NCBI GenBank assembly: GCA_001972305.1
Contig: BDDD01000575.1
Coordinates: forward strand, 1 to 64,000
Direction of reading: 5' to 3'
DNA from: Cephalotus follicularis
Lineage: Eukaryota > Streptophyta > Magnoliopsida > Oxalidales > Cephalotaceae
Length of the DNA: 64,000 nucleotides
Positions 57,648-64,000 of the stretch are shown here, piece by piece; positions within the stretch are counted from its first letter, which is position 1; every line of letters starts with the position of its first letter. A model generated the notes under the pieces. That model ran no database searches. It saw only the letters and a list, made by a program, of their open reading frames with translations, and was not told the origin of the DNA. Both the position numbers and the translations under genes were made by a program.

Positions 57648-58124
57648 CTAAAATCTATCACAAGTCCTGTCAAGTCCTCGAGATTCCCACTTTGCTTCAG
57701 TCATCTCCCACCAATAGGTAGACTTGCCCCATAAGCGGTATATAGCAAAGTTGAGCTTTTGCTCATCAGTACACTCCAAAGCAGCAAATATTTTCTCCAG
57801 GTCTCTAATCCACTGCTCGGCCACAGTTGCATTCAACTCACCATTGAATATCGGAGGATTCTGTCTCATAAACCACTCAGAATCTCTGCCAAATCCACCA
57901 GTATGACAAGCTTCAGGAGCATGCTGATAGGCTCGCTTAGCCTCGTACATCTGCTCCATATTCGCTGCATTGGCTAGAATATGCTACGGGAAAAGGGCAA
58001 CCATGTGGTCAAAATTACTCCTCTCTTCTTGTACTGGAGGAATATTTACTCCTTTATTCACTGGCGGTGTATTGACTGCTTCGACGGCTCTACACCTTCC
58101 CCTCCTACCTCTTCGTAGATCCAT
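57648..58124 (-). pseudogene. Element G gag N-terminal part
   Basis: It starts at the ATG at 58124 with MDLRRGRRGRCRAVEAVN. Stops fall near 57984 and at 57648-57650. Compared with element A, both lie where A has CAG codons, which fits C-to-T change giving TAG. Capsid motifs: FMRQNPPIFNGELNATVAEQ, LEKIFAALECTDEQKLNF and YRLWGKSTYWWEM. Both downstream pieces are in the same frame. Confidence 0.88.
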
Positions 58125-58203
58125 TCTGTTTCCTATATGGAATGACAAAATCATCAGGAAACAATACACTTAATTATTGAGAAACTTATCCCAACGATAG
58201 CTT

Positions 58204-58227
58204 ATTTAAAAATAAGCTCTAATACCA
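58204..58227 (-). other. Primer binding site of element G (diverged)
   Basis: On the minus strand TGGTATTAGAGC lies 4 nt after the 5' LTR and is followed by TTATTTTTA. It has one change from TGGTATCAGAGC. Confidence 0.85.
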
Positions 58228-58230
58228 TGT

Positions 58231-60880
58231 TGTCACACCCCGTTTTCCATAGACGACATATATGGAGATATCAATTAAAAAAATAATCCATCATTCAACA
58301 TTAATCAAATTTCATTAAACAAAAGCGGAAGCATTCGATTGCTGGATCATAATAATTATCCGCACGCAGCACATACTACGTGCTTACACAATACAAAACA
58401 AGTTATCTTTAACATATTGGAAATGTAAAAATAACAAATGGGGTATGATCGTTATTACAATACAAAGACATAGTAGATAACAACCTTTAAACAAAACAGA
58501 ATCTCTCCTCAAGAAGCTTCAGCAGCACTTGCCCCAACACCTTCACTTAACCTGAAATTGTAGGGGTTTAGCCTTTGTCCTCACTCGGCTAAGTAGGAAT
58601 AAAGCATGAGAAAGAGTATATAAATGTAAACATGTATGATAGTTTATTTTTAAATAACATATATATTTAAGTATTCCAATATCTATGAGAAGTCATGCCA
58701 AATGGCCATAGACAATACAATTCAAGAATACCGCACAAGGGTAAAATCAATCAATACAGTGGTTTGGGTGTCACATGTCACTAACTCCTAGCACCAACTG
58801 TTCACAACCTAACTATCACCCGACACTCCAAAGATGATAGATCAGGTCAATTATGCCGGCATTTAGCGGGCATGTAACAGTCAAGATCTGCATTGCAGAT
58901 AAGTTTGGTGGAAGCTCTAGCCAACTCCTGACACATAGGATCACCCCGTAGCCAGTGATTTCTCCTATCACTCGGCTAACAGCAATAAGCATAGACAAAC
59001 AATTCCATTAATTCATTAGCAATATTACATAGATCTATAATATGCAATATAGTAGTAGTTTTCTTTTGAAACATTTAACAGTTTAGTGACCATACCTCTC
59101 TTTTGGAGGAAACAGTATTCAATACAGTAGTGGTAGTAGTGGTACCTCTCATTCGCAAAAACTCAGGAAATCATTTGACAGTAAGTTTTCGTTTTGAAAA
59201 CCACAGTTAAATCCGTATTTGGGCTTATAACACTTAGTTGGATCAATCCTTGAAATTAGGTGATACAAGAGTGTTTATGAAGATGACATAGATATATAAT
59301 ACCTATAACAGTAGCATTATATCGTAACATAACAATATAAACAGTAGCAGTTCAAGGATTCAAACAAAGGGTCAAAGCACAACAATAGCAATCTTACACA
59401 ATTCACACAAGGGAAAGCATAAGTTGTTTAATTCCTGTAATGTAACTGTATATGGCCAGGATTGAATATTACAATCATCCCATGTTGAGCCCAGGGTAAT
59501 TACATATCATTTAAACCTAAACAGTATCTAATATCAGTAATTTGTCTCTTAACAGTCAGCTGTTCATATGAATTGCCGACTATTTTCATTGACCAGTCAA
59601 CCGTTTGTCCTTAACAGTCGGCTATTTACATTGAGCAGTCGACTGTTAGGCTCAACAGTCGACTATTTTGCCCAAAAAATGTCAGGCAGTAGTTTAAGAG
59701 AACAGATGATGCATGTTCAAATTCCAATTCAAACCAATTAATAACATGCAATCATAGAGAAATTATCCAGACATGCTATACATATTATATCTTCAAAAAC
59801 TTGTCAATACCCCTACCTCAATTGGTATCCAAAAATCAATTTGAATTGATTTCTCTCTTTACGTCCAATGCTCTTCACACCAATTGAATCTCCCAATTTC
59901 CAGCAATTAATCTATATTGTTGTATGTTTACAAGTATATACATTAAAACCAGTAAGTTATATTGTTATCTAACCATGATAACAACTATTATCCAAATCAG
60001 TAGCTTATAGTAATCTTCTTAAGCTTCAAACTCTTCTTTGCCAATGTACTTAGTTCAATCTTCAACTCCAAGGTTTATCATTCCATGTTAATGTTGACAG
60101 CGGATTTATATAGCTAACATCAGTATGTTTACATCATTAACAACCTTAATATAAGTAATGAACTCGGATTGGTGACTTACCAGGAGGAATCAAGCTTTAA
60201 TTTCCACTTGAACTCCCCAACATCAATATGAAATCTCCAGCAATTCCTCCAACAACTGTGAGGATTTGTTCCTCCACTTCCCAGTGTTTTCTAACAATTA
60301 ATTTTATCTCTCAACAGCTGATATAGAGGTTTAAGTGTCTAGGAATTCGTTGGTTTATTTCCCAGTATTTTCTTTTCTCTCTCACTCATGCATGCCTTCT
60401 TTCTCTTGTTTTCTTCTTCCATGATTTTTCAGGTTGCAGCTTTGCAGATGGAACTGAGCTCATGCAAGATACCTCTCTTGCATGTTACACAACTGGCGAC
60501 ACGCATCTGTCATGCATGACACGTTTAGGCTGCCACTGCCCTATTTCATACGCCATGCACAGAGACCTGCCTGCGCCAGACCAGTCGACAATTACCTTGT
60601 GACCGTCAACTATCCTTACGTAGACCAACCAGTCACTGTTACCCTGTGACAGTCGGCTGTTATTCCATAAACCAGCCAGTTGACTGTTACCCTGTGATAG
60701 TCGGTTGTTGGGTGCTGATTTTGGTTACTTAAGTTAATTCCCCTAATTTTCATTCCAATCAAACCACCAATTAATTCAATAACCATAATTCATATAACAA
60801 TTGGACATTAAATCTCAATATAATGCATATTTTATCCATCAAGTGTACAATATACATTAACAGAAATTGTGGTTATTACA
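58231..60880 (-). repeat. 5' LTR of element G (2650 bp)
   Basis: It pairs with 50976-53617 and ends TGTGGTTATTACA. Palindrome copies are at about 59556-59680 and 60580-60715, more decayed than in the sister LTR. The hairpin is at 58568-58592 (TTAGCC/GGCTAA). Confidence 0.93.
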
Positions 60881-60899
60881 TGAGGGCCAAGTGGGAGAT
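60881..60899 (+). other. Copia polypurine tract (element H)
   Basis: TGAGGGCCAAGTGGGAGA followed by TTGTTA is the classic copia junction of internal region and 3' LTR. The first 5 bases double as the G target duplication. It joins logically to the copia pol ending at 31987. Confidence 0.8.
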
Positions 60900-63409
60900 T
60901 GTTACATAGGGGTGTTCCTACAAGCCAAGTGGTGGCTACATCCATATGTATTTTACATATGATACACTCTTTATCCATATATTCTTCGTTCCATTCATGT
61001 TCTATTGTTCATATTCAATAACATTGGCACTTGCGATATGTATTATCCATAACCGTTACTACGAATCAGTTAATCACCATGTTTACTGAAATCAAATATA
61101 GCGCCCAGTCATTTGAGGCGTTGGATCTCGTACCTGAGAGGTTATGAGAATGAGATCCTTACTCCATTCTGACAGAACGTTCCAAGTCTTAGGTTCACTT
61201 TCTTGCTCCGAATGGTAAAGAAGGATGTATTATCTCATTACCATTTTTGTTTACCCTAAATCTGATGCGAGGTGCATGCGGGACACATGTCACTGAACTG
61301 ACCCAACATAGGAACCCTATTTTGAGAGTAAACACCATTGTCAATAGGATTCCTATTGTCTCTGTAGTGTATAGTCTAAGGAGACTAGTAGGCCATACGT
61401 GACCTGGGTTGTGTCCTTAGACCTGAGCGGCTGTCATGCATTATGTTGGAACCGCTTGGCTTTGATTTCTGCCACCCCCAGCACTAGCCATGTGTTGGCA
61501 AAAGGATTGTCTTTGGGCCTTGTGGGAGCTGCATCAAGATATATGAGTGAGTGCGCAAGATGGGATCTTCGCACCCTTGTTGAGGGTTATATGGTCCATA
61601 ACATCTGTGACCGTTGTAGACTTAAAGTCCTAATCAGGCATTTGGGAGATAGGAAATGAATGGTTTCCTGGGATGTCTCCCGATAGTCTCATTGCATTCA
61701 TAGAATTATAGTTATCACAATTTTACTTCTGGTGACTTTAATCCAAACCCTAGTCCATGGTCGGAGCCGAGTATGATGAAGGATACGTGACATATAAACT
61801 GATGACAATGATAAAGAAATTGTTAACTGGCTAACAAATGATAGACATGGAACTTTGGTCCACTGATCGGGGTGGTGATTGGAGATGACACCGGGGATAT
61901 TTTAATAGTCGAAGACTATTACAATGGTCGTAGCAGAAATTTGGGATGTTCTGAGAAATTTATCATTGTATCAGAATCCAACCAGGCTTACGGGTCCAGC
62001 CTTATTTTGGAACAGGTTGACATGGGTGTATGAGACATGTCATTTAGTGAGCGGTTAGCATCTGAGAGAGATGTTGCTTTGCTAGTGAACATTTTATTTG
62101 TTGAACATATAGCACTTCTTTAGAAGTGAGTTCTAGCATCACCATAATGGAATGTTCCGTGCGAATGGTTGATTGTTTCTCTAATAAATACACTGAGTAT
62201 TTATTGGAAGAGTAAGCATATGAGCCTATGGGCTTTAGGATGGATTGGACTTGTAATTTACTTCCAAGATTGGGTTAAAATTGGGCCTAACATTTGCAAG
62301 AGAATGGATGGCCCAATGCTTATTTCTTAGCCCAAATGTTTAACCTACTTATGTTAACTTTTCAACTATGTAATCTTCCTTGCATGTGGGCTTCACTCAA
62401 GGTGCCATTTCATGCAATGTGTGGGTGGCCATATTTGATGAATAAAAGAGAAATTGATGAGTCATTGGAAGCGAAAAGATAAGCTTTATTGAGATATTTA
62501 AGTATGAGTCATGCTTTAGATATTTAGAGACTTGACTTATTCGACACAATTGACAATTCTTTCTTTCACTCTAAGCCTACCTGTCCATGCTCTCTCATCT
62601 TTCTCTTCATCTCTATTCGTTAGAACACTTCTCCATTGAAGAAAAACGTGGAGCTTTGAAGCTCTTGAAGAGAAGAAGACAATATAACCTCTTCTCACCC
62701 TCCATAGTCATTATAGATGGAGATAGTTAGTATATTGCCTTCTATTTCTACATATGATGATTATTAGTTTTAGCAGCTAAACACTTTGAAGCTTTTTTGC
62801 CTTCACCATTGCTGTTTGCCGTGCTTATTGTAGGATATTTGTTGAAGACATAAAGCTTGGTTCGTGGTTTGGAGGAACACACAAAATTAGTTGAGGAGCA
62901 AAGAATTAGGTAATGGATTCTAATTCTTCTTATTATTGTTGCTTTGTGTAGGTTATGTATAGGTGATGATGTCTAGGTTAGGGTTGGGGTTGTGGTGTTG
63001 TGGTGTTAGGTTTTGGTGGGATACCCTAATCCGTTTTGTGAAATACCATTGCTTGGCTATGTGAAACCCTTGTTTGAACCCTGCCCTTTAATGCTTTGAA
63101 AATTCAAGGTTTTTCTTTGGGTGAACCCTGGCAAAGGGTTTGTGTTGCTAGGGTTTCAGGTTCTAGGAGGTATTGGTGTTAGGGTTTGGTGTGTAACCCT
63201 AATCCAATTTCATTGAGTGAAAAATTAAGGGTTATGGAATTCCCTCTCCTCCAAATCGTACCCTAGTTGCTTGGAATTGTTTATAAGGTCCATTTGTATG
63301 CTACATTAGTGATCCTTGGCCAATTGGTGCAATTGTGGACATTGTATTCTAGTACGTCCCATTCATTGGGGACTTTAAGGGTTAAATTTTTTGAAAGTTG
63401 CCCATAACC
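60900..63409 (+). repeat. 3' LTR of copia element H (end not resolved)
   Basis: It begins TGTTACATAGGGG right after the copia purine tract. I could not find a clear TAACA-type end. The LTR may run to the gypsy LTR at 63410 (2.5 kb) or stop earlier, with unrelated sequence after it. The stretch 62600-63250 has GAAG-rich and AACCCTAA-like motifs that look like a 5' leader. The 86-codon frame at 61399-61659 matches nothing I know. Confidence 0.55.
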
Positions 63410-64000
63410 TGTAATACCCCGTTCGATCGTGTGCTTATTTTCGAATTTTTATTTGGTTTGATTTTGTTTTGTTATTATGTTGGTCTATTTTAAATTTTTA
63501 TTTGGGCCTTATAATACCAATTATGTTGCCTTTTGGATAATTGATAAAATGTAATTATAGATAATAATAATTGTTGTTGGTATTTTTAAGTGATCAAAAT
63601 TGGTTTTTAATACAAACAAATAAAAACGATTTTTAAAAAGGGAACAAATATTGTATTTTGGCAAATAAATATTACATTCTATTTTTCCCTCTCCCTCTCT
63701 CTCTCACGTTTTCCTCCTTCTTCCTGCCAAACCGATTCTTTCCTTCTCCTTCTCCCTAGCAAGCCCGAATTTCTGCCCTAATTCCTTAACTAATAAGATT
63801 GTGATTGCTCCTTTCCATACCCAGTAGATTTTGCTCTTCATATTTTCTGTTATGTATGCCTTTTACCATTGTCATATGCCATCATCATTTTCTTGAATTT
63901 GGGAGCCGAATTTGGAAGGATTAGAACCTGTTATTGTCCTCTTTGCTTCACTGAATCAGGTTGGTTTTCCTCTGTTGATATGGCTTAGCAGTGAGTTTTT
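63410..64000 (+). repeat. Start of a C-like gypsy LTR, cut by the window edge
   Basis: TGTAATACCCCGTTCGATCG opens it. The order of features then follows the C LTR (minus-strand reading): a T-rich start, GATAAAATGTAATTAT, a CTCTCCCTCTCTCTCTC run and CCTTCTTCCTGCC. It is probably inserted in the copia LTR. The 5-mer before it is taacc; the partner would lie outside the window. Confidence 0.75.

Larger units (their letters stand above)
50976..60880 (-). mobile_element. Element G: Ty3/gypsy (Tekay-like), same family as A, 9.9 kb
   Basis: Perfect TSD tgagg (50971-50975, 60881-60885). The LTRs are 2642 and 2650 bp and about 7% different in the first 120 bp by eye, so this is an old copy. All gag-pol domains are present on the minus strand but broken by stops and two shifts. 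Its left edge lies 9 bp from the end of element D. Both sit in the 3' end of copia element H and in the same orientation. Confidence 0.95.

Noticed and set aside
61399-61659. Open frame of 86 codons in the copia LTR region
   Set aside because: No recognisable domain, no conserved start context and no second copy in the window to test selection.
1-64000. Host protein-coding gene, tRNA, rRNA or a new defence-like operon
   Set aside because: Every stretch with convincing protein motifs is gag-pol. I saw no exon-intron pattern with host domains and no tRNA or rRNA signature. The new signal here is in LTR DNA architecture rather than in proteins.

Overview
This window is a block of nested LTR retrotransposons from a plant nuclear genome, very probably a large and repeat-rich one. 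The coding signal throughout is Gag, protease, reverse transcriptase, RNase H or integrase. Ty3/gypsy elements with LTRs of 2.3-3.6 kb, initiator-Met-tRNA-like primer sites and a chromodomain-like integrase tail (Del/Tekay chromovirus type) dominate. Two Ty1/copia remnants are also present. I found no host gene, tRNA or rRNA, and the species cannot be named from this sequence. The element letters used here (A, K, B, C, D, E, F, G, H) are my own labels.

Left block (1-30110). A copia-type LTR end (1-207) is followed by a gypsy LTR fragment (208-807) that seems to resume at 28965. Between them sits element A (808-28964, + strand). A's pol is broken by a solo LTR of family K (5371-8209, TSD gttac). 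It is broken again by a 5'-truncated K element (8398-25583), which replaced the end of RT, RNase H and the start of integrase. The K 3' LTR holds a solo LTR B (10403-24374, TSD atttt). B holds a complete element C (13660-24035, - strand, TSD agccg). This is a five-level nest with confirmed target-site duplications at the inner levels.

Right block (30120-63409). A decayed copia pol (H, 30120-31987) runs into element D (31988-50966, - strand). D's 5' LTR carries a solo LTR E (38915-41599) and element F (42165-49239, TSD atacc). Only 9 bp after D lies element G (50976-60880, - strand, TSD tgagg). The copia sequence then resumes with its polypurine tract and 3' LTR (from 60900). A further gypsy LTR begins at 63410 and runs off the window.

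All gypsy polyproteins are broken by stops, frameshifts or deletions. By eye, LTR divergence runs F < C < D < A and G, which agrees with the nesting order. F is unusual: its LTRs are almost identical while its core is wrecked, so it probably moved using proteins made by other elements.

The most striking pattern lies outside the proteins. At least five different LTR families carry arrays of short palindromes centred on TCGA (CAGTCGACTG, AAAGACATCGATGTCTTT or AAGCGTCGACGCTT types). These are spaced in pairs 18-22 bp apart, about two turns of the helix. The spacing is kept even where the palindrome sequence differs between families. A second shared signal is a small hairpin (TTAGCC...GGCTAA) in the 3' part of the LTRs, with one family showing a paired base change (TTAGTC...GACTAA).
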